8,743 bases of DNA from positions 1 to 8,743 of the forward strand of contig DLKG01000060.1 in NCBI GenBank assembly GCA_002490315.1. Reading direction: 5' to 3'. Below are positions 1-5,732 of the stretch, one piece after another. The stretch is from Prevotella sp. UBA7594 (GTDB taxonomy: Bacteria > Bacteroidota > Bacteroidia > Bacteroidales > Bacteroidaceae). The notes under the pieces are model-generated. The model saw nothing but the letters and a program-made list of their open reading frames with translations. It was not told where the DNA came from and made no database searches. Numbering within the stretch: the first letter of the stretch is position 1; every line of letters begins with the position of its first letter. The translations under genes and the position numbers were made by a program.

Positions 1-21
1 CTAACTCCTAATTCCTAATTC
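1..21. repeat. Heptad tandem repeat at window edge (truncated)
   Basis: Three consecutive 7-nt units are visible on the plus strand: CTAACTC, CTAATTC and CTAATTC (1-7, 8-14, 15-21). The last base of the third unit is part of the yicC stop codon, which reads TAG on the minus strand. The array lies directly downstream of yicC and probably continues beyond the window, so its full length is unknown. It resembles in style, but not in sequence, the repeats found upstream of dxr and rseP in this window. Confidence 0.6.
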
Positions 22-896
22 TAAAGCGCATTAAGCACTTGTTCCTTTATTTGTTCAAGTTCGTCCTTCATCTTCACCACGATGTTCTGCATCTCGGCGT
101 TGTTGCTCTTCGAGCCGGTGGTGTTGATTTCGCGTCCCATTTCCTGCGCGATGAAGCCGAGCTTCTTGCCCTGTCCGTGTCCTTCTTCCATTGTTTCGCG
201 GAAGTAGCGCAGGTGATTGGCGAGGCGCTGCTTTTCCTCGCTGATGTCGAGCTTCTCGATGTAGTAGATAAGCTCCTGCTCAAGGCGGTTCTTGTCGTAC
301 TCCACGTCGGGGATGGCCTTCAGTCCGTCAACGATGCGTGCGCGTATCTTCTCCACGCGCGACTTCTCGTAAGGCTCAATGCTTGCGAGGAGGTGCTCGA
401 TGTTGTCAATTTTCTCGCCGAACTTCTTCTGCAAGGCGGCACCCTCCTGCGTGCGGAAAGCCACGAGGTTGTCGATGGCCTCCGTAATGGCGTTGCTGGC
501 AACCGCCCATTCCTCTTCGTCGAGCGTCTCCACCTCCACCTTCGTCATGACGTCGGGCATGCGAAGAAGCGAAAGAAACCAATCGCCGGGCAGGGGAATG
601 TGACATTCTTCAGCCACCTGCTTTATCTGCTCGCAATAGTTCTTGGCGAGGACAGTGTTGATGGTTGTGGCGTCAGTGGCGGCGTCCTTTTCTACCCATA
701 TGGCGAAGTCTACCTTGCCGCGCAGCAGGCGCTGCTGAATGTTCTGTCTGATTTCCATCTCTTTCTCGCGATAGAGCGGGGCTATGCGGGTGGAGAGGTC
801 GAGGCTCTTGCTGTTGAGCGACTTTATCTCCACGTTGATTTTCTTTCCGTTGTAGACTGCGACAGACTTGCCGTAGCCAGTCATTGATAATATCAT
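21..896 (-). CDS. yicC: YicC family endoribonuclease
   Basis: The 291-residue protein matches the YicC family in length (about 290 residues) and at both ends. The N-terminus has the family signature SMTGYG (residues 4-9). The C-terminal domain carries GREINTTGSKSNNAEM (254-269), equivalent to the conserved RE-N-T--SKS motif, followed by a charged helical tail. The E. coli homologue is a metal-dependent endoribonuclease linked to small-RNA turnover; a similar cytoplasmic RNA-processing role here is inferred. The ATG at 896 is preferred because it gives the family-typical residues before SMTGYG; an in-frame ATG at 884 would remove them. The gene is divergent from tsaB and has a candidate promoter about 35 nt upstream. 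In many genomes yicC is followed by gmk, which would lie left of the window and cannot be seen. No internal damage is visible. Confidence 0.95.
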   Translation of the reverse strand: MILSMTGYGKSVAVYNGKKINVEIKSLNSKSLDLSTRIAPLYREKEMEIRQNIQQRLLRGKVDFAIWVEKDAATDATTINTVLAKNYCEQIKQVAEECHIPLPGDWFLSLLRMPDVMTKVEVETLDEEEWAVASNAITEAIDNLVAFRTQEGAALQKKFGEKIDNIEHLLASIEPYEKSRVEKIRARIVDGLKAIPDVEYDKNRLEQELIYYIEKLDISEEKQRLANHLRYFRETMEEGHGQGKKLGFIAQEMGREINTTGSKSNNAEMQNIVVKMKDELEQIKEQVLNAL

Positions 897-930
897 ATAT
901 CTTGATGCTTAATTGTTTTTATTTTGGTTG

Positions 931-962
931 CAAAAGTAATTATTATTTTTCACATATTAAAA
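931..962 (-). promoter_or_regulatory. Candidate Bacteroidales promoter for yicC
   Basis: Read on the minus strand, TACTTTTG (938 to 931) fits the Bacteroidales -7 consensus TAnnTTTG exactly and is followed by C, as is common. At 20 nt upstream lies TTTT (962 to 959), a three-out-of-four match to the -33 TTTG element. The expected start of transcription is roughly 30 nt before the yicC ATG. The region is very A/T rich, so a chance -7 match is possible. Confidence 0.5.
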
Positions 963-1030
963 TTAAACATTCCAAATGCTTGCTCCCTATACCTATTTAT
1001 ATATGTCGGCAGCTAATTTTGACAACCACA

Positions 1031-1063
1031 TTGTGCTTATTTGAATAAAAAATTGTATTTTTG
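1031..1063 (+). promoter_or_regulatory. Candidate promoter for the tsaB-rseP gene run
   Basis: TATTTTTG (1056-1063) matches the -7 consensus TAnnTTTG. The best -33 candidate is TTG at 1031-1033 with a 22-nt spacer, slightly longer than the usual 19-21. Transcription would start near 1070, giving a leader of about 90 nt before the tsaB ATG. It is the only plus-strand consensus match I noticed in the 263-nt gap between yicC and tsaB. Confidence 0.5.
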
Positions 1064-1081
1064 CATTTTAATATATTGGAC

Positions 1082-1143
1082 AGCGTTCGGCTCTTGGGGA
1101 GGTTATGTGTAGATTGTGCTCCTCAAGCGGATGAAAGAACGCT
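1082..1143 (+). promoter_or_regulatory. Structured tsaB leader (two-part hairpin)
   Basis: Two nested inverted repeats are present. The outer stem pairs AGCGTTC (1082-1088) with GAACGCT (1137-1143), seven perfect base pairs. The inner stem pairs CTTGGGGAG (1093-1101) with CTCCTCAAG (1119-1127), nine pairs including one G-U. The apical loop is 1102-1118, and internal unpaired segments lie at 1089-1092 and 1128-1136. There is no T-tract after the structure, so it is not a simple terminator. A small ORF starts in the apical loop (ATG at 1105, stop 1132-1134, peptide MCRLCSSSG), and GGGGAGG lies only 2 nt before that ATG. A regulatory role (RNA structure or leader peptide) is inference; I do not recognise it as a known riboswitch class. 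Confidence 0.4.
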
Positions 1144-1159
1144 AAAAAACATTTTAAAC

Positions 1160-1849
1160 ATGTCGTGTATATTGAGTATTGAGACAAGCACCAACGTGTG
1201 CTCGGTGGCCGTCAGCCAAGACGGCGCATGTATATTTTCCAAGGAAGACCATGATGGTCCCAACCATGCCGTGAAGCTCGGCGTCTTCGTCGACGAGGCA
1301 ATGTCGTTCGCCGACAGCCATGCCATTCCGCTCGACGCGGTGGCTGTGAGCTGCGGTCCGGGCTCCTACACGGGCTTGCGCATCGGTGTGTCAATGGCGA
1401 AGGGCATCTGCTTCGGTCAGGACCTGAAGCTCCTCTCCGTGCCCACGCTCGAATTGATGGCTGTGCCCGTGCTGCTGCGTGAGGAAGTGGAGGAGGGAGC
1501 ACTGCTCTGCCCGATGCTCGACGCGCGCCGCATGGAAGTCTACTCCGCCATCTACGACCGCTCGCTCAAGGAAGTGCGCGGCATACAGGCAGACGTCGTT
1601 GACGCCGACACCTATCGCGAGTATCTCGACAAAGGACCCGTCTATTTCTTCGGCAACGGCGCGGAGAAGTGCATGGAGGTTATCAACCATCCCAACGCGC
1701 ACCTTATAAAGGGCGTGGAGCCGCTTGCCAAGTGGATGTACCCGCTTGCGGAGAAGCGTATCGCGCATGAGAAATTCGAGGACGTGGCATATTTCGTGCC
1801 GTTCTATCTGAAGGACTTCGTGGCAAAAGAGTCGAAAAAGCTGCTTTAG
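1160..1849 (+). CDS. tsaB: tRNA t6A biosynthesis protein TsaB
   Basis: TsaB is the inactive-homologue partner of TsaD in the complex that makes N6-threonylcarbamoyladenosine at position 37 of ANN-decoding tRNAs. With the ATG at 1160 the product is 229 residues, the usual TsaB size, and begins directly with the ASKHA-fold strand LSIETST (5-11). Further family motifs are GPGSYTGLRIG (66-76) and PMLDARRMEVY (118-128), with the ending PFYLKDFVAKESKK. An in-frame TTG at 1061 would add 33 residues, but it overlaps the candidate -7 promoter element and encodes no family sequence, so it is rejected. Upstream of the ATG the sequence is A-rich without a clear ribosome-binding site, as is normal in Bacteroidota. 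It is probably the first gene of the run ending with rseP; the next gene starts 36 nt downstream. tsaD and tsaE are not in this window. Confidence 0.93.
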   Translation: MSCILSIETSTNVCSVAVSQDGACIFSKEDHDGPNHAVKLGVFVDEAMSFADSHAIPLDAVAVSCGPGSYTGLRIGVSMAKGICFGQDLKLLSVPTLELMAVPVLLREEVEEGALLCPMLDARRMEVYSAIYDRSLKEVRGIQADVVDADTYREYLDKGPVYFFGNGAEKCMEVINHPNAHLIKGVEPLAKWMYPLAEKRIAHEKFEDVAYFVPFYLKDFVAKESKKLL

Positions 1850-1885
1850 GCAGACATAACCAGAAAAATAAAGAAACAAGGAATA

Positions 1886-2485
1886 ATGAATATACCAGGA
1901 TTGGATTACAACACTCAGCGCGAGCGTCTCGTGCTGCCGGAGTACGGACGTGAGGTGCAGCAGATGGTGGACTATTGCGTCAGCCTCAAAGACCGTGCAG
2001 AGCGACAGCATTGCGCCAATTCCATAATAGCCGTTATGGAACGCATGATGCCGCGCACACAAGACAATGCCGAAGAACATCGTCACAAGCTCTGGGATCA
2101 TCTCGCGCTAATGAGCGGCTTCCGTCTTGACATCGACTATCCCTACGACATCTCCGAGGCCCACAAAATGCTGCAAAAGCCTACGCCTATGCGCTATCCA
2201 ATGAAGCGCATACCCGTGCGCCACTATGGCAATATGATGTTTGAGGTGTTCAATCATCTGAAAAACATGCCCAACGGACCTGAGCGCACGGAACTGATAC
2301 GCCTCGCCGCCAACCAAATGAAGCGCGACCTCATACAGTGGGGGCATGGCTCAAGTGACGACGAGAAGGTGGCGTCAGACCTTGCCGACTATACCGACGG
2401 CAAGGTGCAGCTCGACCTTGACAACTTCAAGTTCGACCGCACTGAGACACGCAGCTACGAGAAAAAACAACGCCGGAGAAAATAA
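1886..2485 (+). CDS. DUF4290 family protein, function unknown
   Basis: The 199-residue product resembles the DUF4290 family, which is found mainly in Bacteroidota and has no established function. Recognisable features are the N-terminal stretch LDYNTQRERLVLPEYGREVQ (residues 6-25), a helical Cys/His-containing region (MVDYCVSLKDRAERQHCANS), then RHKLWDHLALMSGF followed by DIDYPYD. The C-terminus is strongly basic (EKKQRRRK). There is no signal peptide or membrane segment, so it is expected to be a cytoplasmic, mostly helical protein. AAGGA at 1878-1882 lies just 3 nt before the ATG. It sits 36 nt after tsaB and 32 nt before murA, inside the probable operon. A link to envelope synthesis or translation is suggested only by the neighbours. 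Confidence 0.88.
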   Translation: MNIPGLDYNTQRERLVLPEYGREVQQMVDYCVSLKDRAERQHCANSIIAVMERMMPRTQDNAEEHRHKLWDHLALMSGFRLDIDYPYDISEAHKMLQKPTPMRYPMKRIPVRHYGNMMFEVFNHLKNMPNGPERTELIRLAANQMKRDLIQWGHGSSDDEKVASDLADYTDGKVQLDLDNFKFDRTETRSYEKKQRRRK

Positions 2486-2517
2486 CACACATAAAAACCC
2501 CTACACATACACACATT

Positions 2518-3822
2518 ATGCAGACATTCATCATTGAAGGCGGACACCCGCTTAGTGGCACAATCACACCGCAGGGAGCCAAGAACGAGGCGCTGGAGGT
2601 TATCTCGGCGACTCTGCTCACCAGTGACCCCGTTACCATCAGTAACGTGCCCGACATCCTCGATGTCAACAATCTCATACGATTGCTTCAGGACATAGGC
2701 GTGAAGGTGACACGTGGCGACAAGGGAGTGTTCACGTTTCAGGCTGACGAGCTCAATCTCGACTTCCTCGGCAGCGACGAGTATGTGCGCAAGTGCTCTG
2801 CCTTGCGTGGCAGCGTGCTCCTGATGGGACCGCTGCTCGGACGTTTCGGAAAGGCGACAGTGGCGGAGCCGGGGGGCGACAAAATCGGACGCCGCCGTCT
2901 CGACACCCACTTCCTCGGATTTAAAAACCTTGGGGCGAAATTCATTGTCGACGATGAACGTAAGGTGTACACCATAGACGCAAAGAAGCTACGCGGTACC
3001 TACATGCTGCTTGACGAAGCGTCGGTGACGGGCACTGCCAACATCATCATGGCGGCTGTACTCGCCAAGGGCACGACGACCATCTACAACGCCGCTTGTG
3101 AGCCTTACATCCAACAGCTCTGCCATCTGCTCAACGCCATGGGTGCCAACATCTCCGGTATCGCGTCAAACCTCCTAACCATTGTCGGCGTGGAGAGCTT
3201 GCATGGTGCTACCCATCGTATATTGCCCGACATGATTGAGGTCGGTTCGTTCATCGGCATGGCAGCCATGGTGGGCAACGGCGTGCGCATTAAGGATTGT
3301 GCCGTAAGGCAGCTTGGAGTAATACCCGATGCCTTCCGGCGTCTCGGCGTGAAGATAAAGGTGGAAGGCGACGACCTCGTCATTCCACATCAGCCCCACT
3401 ACGTCGTCGATTCATTCATCGACGGTACAATCATGACGCTTTCCGACGCTCCTTGGCCAGGACTGACGCCCGATCTTCTGTCGGTGCTCATCGTCGTGGC
3501 TACCCAGGCGCGCGGCTCCGTGCTCGTGCATCAGAAGATGTTTGAGAGCCGCCTCTTCTTCGTCGACAAACTCATCGACATGGGAGCGCAAATCATACTC
3601 TGCGATCCCCACCGCTGTGTCATCGTCGGACACGACCACAAACGCCAACTGCGTGCCGGACGCATGACGAGTCCGGACATCCGCGCCGGCATTGCTCTGC
3701 TCATCGCCGCTCTCGGTGCGAAGGGCACGAGCCGCATCGACAACATCGCGCAGATCGACCGTGGATACGAGGACATCGAGGCACGCCTCAATGCCCTCGG
3801 AGCTAACATAAGAAGAGAATGA
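2518..3822 (+). CDS. murA: UDP-N-acetylglucosamine 1-carboxyvinyltransferase
   Basis: MurA transfers enolpyruvate from phosphoenolpyruvate to UDP-GlcNAc, the first committed step of peptidoglycan precursor synthesis in the cytoplasm. The 434-residue product is slightly longer than the E. coli enzyme (419) and spans the whole EPSP-synthase-like two-domain fold. Visible landmarks are the substrate-binding Lys-Asn pair (K22, N23 in GAKNEAL), the active-site loop EPGGDKIGRRRLDTH (117-131), SVTGTANIIMAA (169-180), DMIEVGSF (238-245) and WPGLTPD, whose D319 aligns with the catalytic D305 of E. coli. The notable residue is D121 (codon 2878-2880): most MurA enzymes have Cys here, the residue alkylated by fosfomycin. 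Asp is a known functional variant that makes the enzyme insensitive to the drug. The start at 2518 gives a family-like N-terminus. rimM follows after 59 nt. Confidence 0.96.
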   Translation: MQTFIIEGGHPLSGTITPQGAKNEALEVISATLLTSDPVTISNVPDILDVNNLIRLLQDIGVKVTRGDKGVFTFQADELNLDFLGSDEYVRKCSALRGSVLLMGPLLGRFGKATVAEPGGDKIGRRRLDTHFLGFKNLGAKFIVDDERKVYTIDAKKLRGTYMLLDEASVTGTANIIMAAVLAKGTTTIYNAACEPYIQQLCHLLNAMGANISGIASNLLTIVGVESLHGATHRILPDMIEVGSFIGMAAMVGNGVRIKDCAVRQLGVIPDAFRRLGVKIKVEGDDLVIPHQPHYVVDSFIDGTIMTLSDAPWPGLTPDLLSVLIVVATQARGSVLVHQKMFESRLFFVDKLIDMGAQIILCDPHRCVIVGHDHKRQLRAGRMTSPDIRAGIALLIAALGAKGTSRIDNIAQIDRGYEDIEARLNALGANIRRE

Positions 3823-3881
3823 CATAAAAGAGGGAAGTGCAACAACAAGAAGCTTGTAGAAGCTATCCTTAGCAAACAGAA

Positions 3882-4403
3882 ATGATAAAGAAAGAATCTG
3901 TATATAAAATAGGTAAGATAGGCAAGCCTCACGGCGTCGACGGCGAAGTGGCGTTCCACTTCGACGACGATGTGTTCGACCGCACCGATGCTGACTATCT
4001 TATCCTTGACATCGACGGCATTCTCGTGCCGTTCTTTCTCGACGAATACCGTTTCAAGAATGATGAAACGGCTCTCGTTAGTTTCTCCGACATTGACACG
4101 CAGGACAAGGCGCGCGACCTCACGGGTTGCGACGTTTATTTTCCGCGCGAGCACACAGACGCTGACAGCGACTCACTGTCGTGGGCGCAGATAGTGGGCT
4201 ATCATGTCGTGGACGCTGCCTCTGGTAAGCGAGTGGGCGAGATACGCTCCGTCGACGACTCCACCATCAACACGCTCTTCGAACTCGTCACTAACGACGG
4301 CAACGACCTGCTCGTCCCTGCCAGCGACGACCTGATAGTGGCTGTAGACAATGAAGAACGCAATATAGAGATGAAGTTGCCCGAGGGACTGCTGGAGCTA
4401 TAA
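3882..4403 (+). CDS. rimM: Ribosome maturation factor RimM
   Basis: RimM helps assemble the 30S subunit by binding near S19 and aiding late 16S rRNA processing. The 173-residue product has the expected two-domain arrangement. An N-terminal beta-barrel opens with GKIGKPHGVDGEV (11-23), the family signature. A C-terminal PRC-barrel region contains IVGYHVVDAASGKRVGEI and ends with LLVPASDDLIVAVDNEERNI then LPEGLLEL, a typical RimM terminus. Bacteroidota versions often have an acidic central region, and this one is also acidic. The gene lies 59 nt after murA with no promoter or terminator visible in between. It is followed by a 93-nt gap filled mostly with short tandem repeats. In many bacteria rimM travels with rpsP, trmD and rplS, but here it is in the Bacteroidota-style murA context. 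Confidence 0.95.
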   Translation: MIKKESVYKIGKIGKPHGVDGEVAFHFDDDVFDRTDADYLILDIDGILVPFFLDEYRFKNDETALVSFSDIDTQDKARDLTGCDVYFPREHTDADSDSLSWAQIVGYHVVDAASGKRVGEIRSVDDSTINTLFELVTNDGNDLLVPASDDLIVAVDNEERNIEMKLPEGLLEL

Positions 4404-4418
4404 ACTCCTCTCACTTTT

Positions 4419-4484
4419 CAACTGACAACTCGTCAACTGACAGCTAACAACTCGTCAACTCGTCAACTAACAACTCGTCAACTT
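4419..4484 (+). repeat. CAACT-core tandem repeat between rimM and dxr
   Basis: The gap contains nine consecutive copies of a CAACT-type core spaced 7 or 8 nt apart. The 8-nt unit CAACTCGT occurs at 4426, 4448, 4456 and 4471; 7-nt variants are CAACTGA at 4419 and 4434, CAGCTAA at 4441 and CAACTAA at 4464; a final CAACTT is at 4479. No open reading frame, promoter consensus or hairpin explains it. The array ends about 12 nt before the dxr ATG, so it would be in the operon transcript and form most of the intercistronic spacer. The origin (replication slippage) and any function are unknown. Confidence 0.8.
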
Positions 4485-4496
4485 ATAAAAATAGAT

Positions 4497-5648
4497 ATGA
4501 AGAAACAAATCTGCATCCTCGGCTCAACCGGTTCAATAGGCACACAGGCCCTGGATGTCATAGAGCAACATCCCGACCGCTATGAGGCTTACTGCCTCAC
4601 TGCCAACAACCGCTACGAGATGCTTGCCGAACAGGCACGTAAGTTTCGCCCGGCGGCTGTAGTCATAGCCAACGAGCAACATTATGAGTCGCTCAAGCTG
4701 CTGCTTGCAGACTGCCCGGAGATAAAGGTATACGCAGGAACACGCGCCTTGGACGAAATCGTTGAGGCTAAACCCATCGATATGGTGCTCACGGCAATGG
4801 TTGGCTTCGCCGGACTCTCCCCAACCATACATGCCATAAAGGCACGCAAAACCATCTGTCTTGCCAACAAGGAGACGCTTGTCGTGGCAGGCGACCTCAT
4901 CTGCCGCCTCGCTGCAGAATATCATGTCAACATTCTTCCCGTTGACAGCGAGCACTCCGCCATCTTCCAGAGTCTTGTGGGAGAGGGCAACAACGAGATA
5001 GAGAAGATTCTGCTCACGGCTTCGGGTGGCCCGTTCCGCAAGTTCACGCTCGACCAAATGCGTGGCGTCAAGGCTGCCGATGCGCTCAAACATCCCACAT
5101 GGGAGATGGGCGCGAAGATAACCATCGACTCGGCGTCAATGATGAATAAGGGCTTCGAGGTGATAGAAGCCAAGTGGCTCTTCGGCGTTGAGGCTGAGAA
5201 AATACAGGTGCTGGTGCATCCGCAGTCTATCGTACATAGTGCCGTGCAGTTCCGCGACGGTGCTGTCAAGGCTCAGCTCGGTGTGCCCGATATGCGTCTG
5301 CCCATACAGTATGCCTTCTCTTTCCCGGAGCGCCTTCACTTGCAAGGCGACCGCCTCGACCTATTCAAGCAGCCGCTCGAGTTCTTCGAGCCCGACATGG
5401 AGAAGTTCCGCTGTCTCAGCATGGCTTACGAGTCAATAAAGAAAGGCGGCAACATGCCCTGCATCGTCAATGCCGCAAACGAGATAGTCAACGAGGCGTT
5501 CCGTCACGACAAGTGTGGCTTCCTCCAAATGGCAGACATCATTGAGGCAACAATGCAGAAGGCTACGTTTGTGGCTACTCCTACGTATGCCGACTACGTG
5601 GACTCCGATGCCGAGGCAAGGCGAATCGCTACTGAGCTGCTCCATTGA
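4497..5648 (+). CDS. dxr: 1-deoxy-D-xylulose 5-phosphate reductoisomerase
   Basis: Dxr converts 1-deoxy-D-xylulose 5-phosphate to 2-C-methyl-D-erythritol 4-phosphate with NADPH, the first committed step of the MEP isoprenoid pathway; its products feed undecaprenyl lipids and quinones. The 383-residue length is typical. The NADPH-binding loop GSTGSIG is at 9-15, LANKET at 122-127, and the metal ligands D150 and E152 sit in PVDSEHSAIFQ. TASGGPF is at 174-180, HPTWEMGAKITIDSASMMNKG precedes the third metal ligand E221. All catalytic positions I can identify are present, so the enzyme should be active and potentially sensitive to fosmidomycin. The gene lies 93 nt after rimM, separated by the CAACT repeat, and 84 nt before rseP. 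In Bacteroides relatives, as I recall, an M23 peptidase gene lies between rimM and dxr; none is present here. Confidence 0.97.
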   Translation: MKKQICILGSTGSIGTQALDVIEQHPDRYEAYCLTANNRYEMLAEQARKFRPAAVVIANEQHYESLKLLLADCPEIKVYAGTRALDEIVEAKPIDMVLTAMVGFAGLSPTIHAIKARKTICLANKETLVVAGDLICRLAAEYHVNILPVDSEHSAIFQSLVGEGNNEIEKILLTASGGPFRKFTLDQMRGVKAADALKHPTWEMGAKITIDSASMMNKGFEVIEAKWLFGVEAEKIQVLVHPQSIVHSAVQFRDGAVKAQLGVPDMRLPIQYAFSFPERLHLQGDRLDLFKQPLEFFEPDMEKFRCLSMAYESIKKGGNMPCIVNAANEIVNEAFRHDKCGFLQMADIIEATMQKATFVATPTYADYVDSDAEARRIATELLH

Positions 5649-5683
5649 TTGGTACCGACTTCTCCTATGAACATTCCCAATTT

Positions 5684-5732
5684 AACACTTAACATTGAAC
5701 ATTAATCATTAAACATTAATCATTAAATATTA
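5684..5732 (+). repeat. Heptad tandem repeat abutting the rseP start codon
   Basis: Seven successive 7-nt units fill the space immediately before the rseP ATG with no leftover base: AACACTT, AACATTG, AACATTA, ATCATTA, AACATTA, ATCATTA, AATATTA. Units three to six form two exact copies of the 14-mer AACATTAATCATTA (5698-5711 and 5712-5725). Sequence divergence rises toward the 5' end. The array is very A/T rich and lies in the translation-initiation region, so unit number would change the sequence context of ribosome entry but not the coding frame. A single AACATTA also occurs at 7235-7241, before the BI-1 gene. Confidence 0.82.

Noticed and set aside
39..887. A 282-codon plus-strand ORF opposite yicC
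   Set aside because: It is antisense to a clear YicC-family gene, has no recognisable domain, and is explained by the codon bias of the real gene.
1061..1159. N-terminal extension of TsaB from a TTG at 1061
   Set aside because: The TTG overlaps the candidate -7 element, the extra 33 residues match nothing in TsaB, and the ATG at 1160 gives the family-typical start and length.
1391..2101. A 236-codon minus-strand ORF across tsaB and the DUF4290 gene
   Set aside because: It runs antisense across two well-supported genes and the gap between them, with no recognisable domain or promoter.
4419..4484. Possible CRISPR-like array
   Set aside because: Units are only 7-8 nt, are contiguous without spacers, and no cas genes are present.
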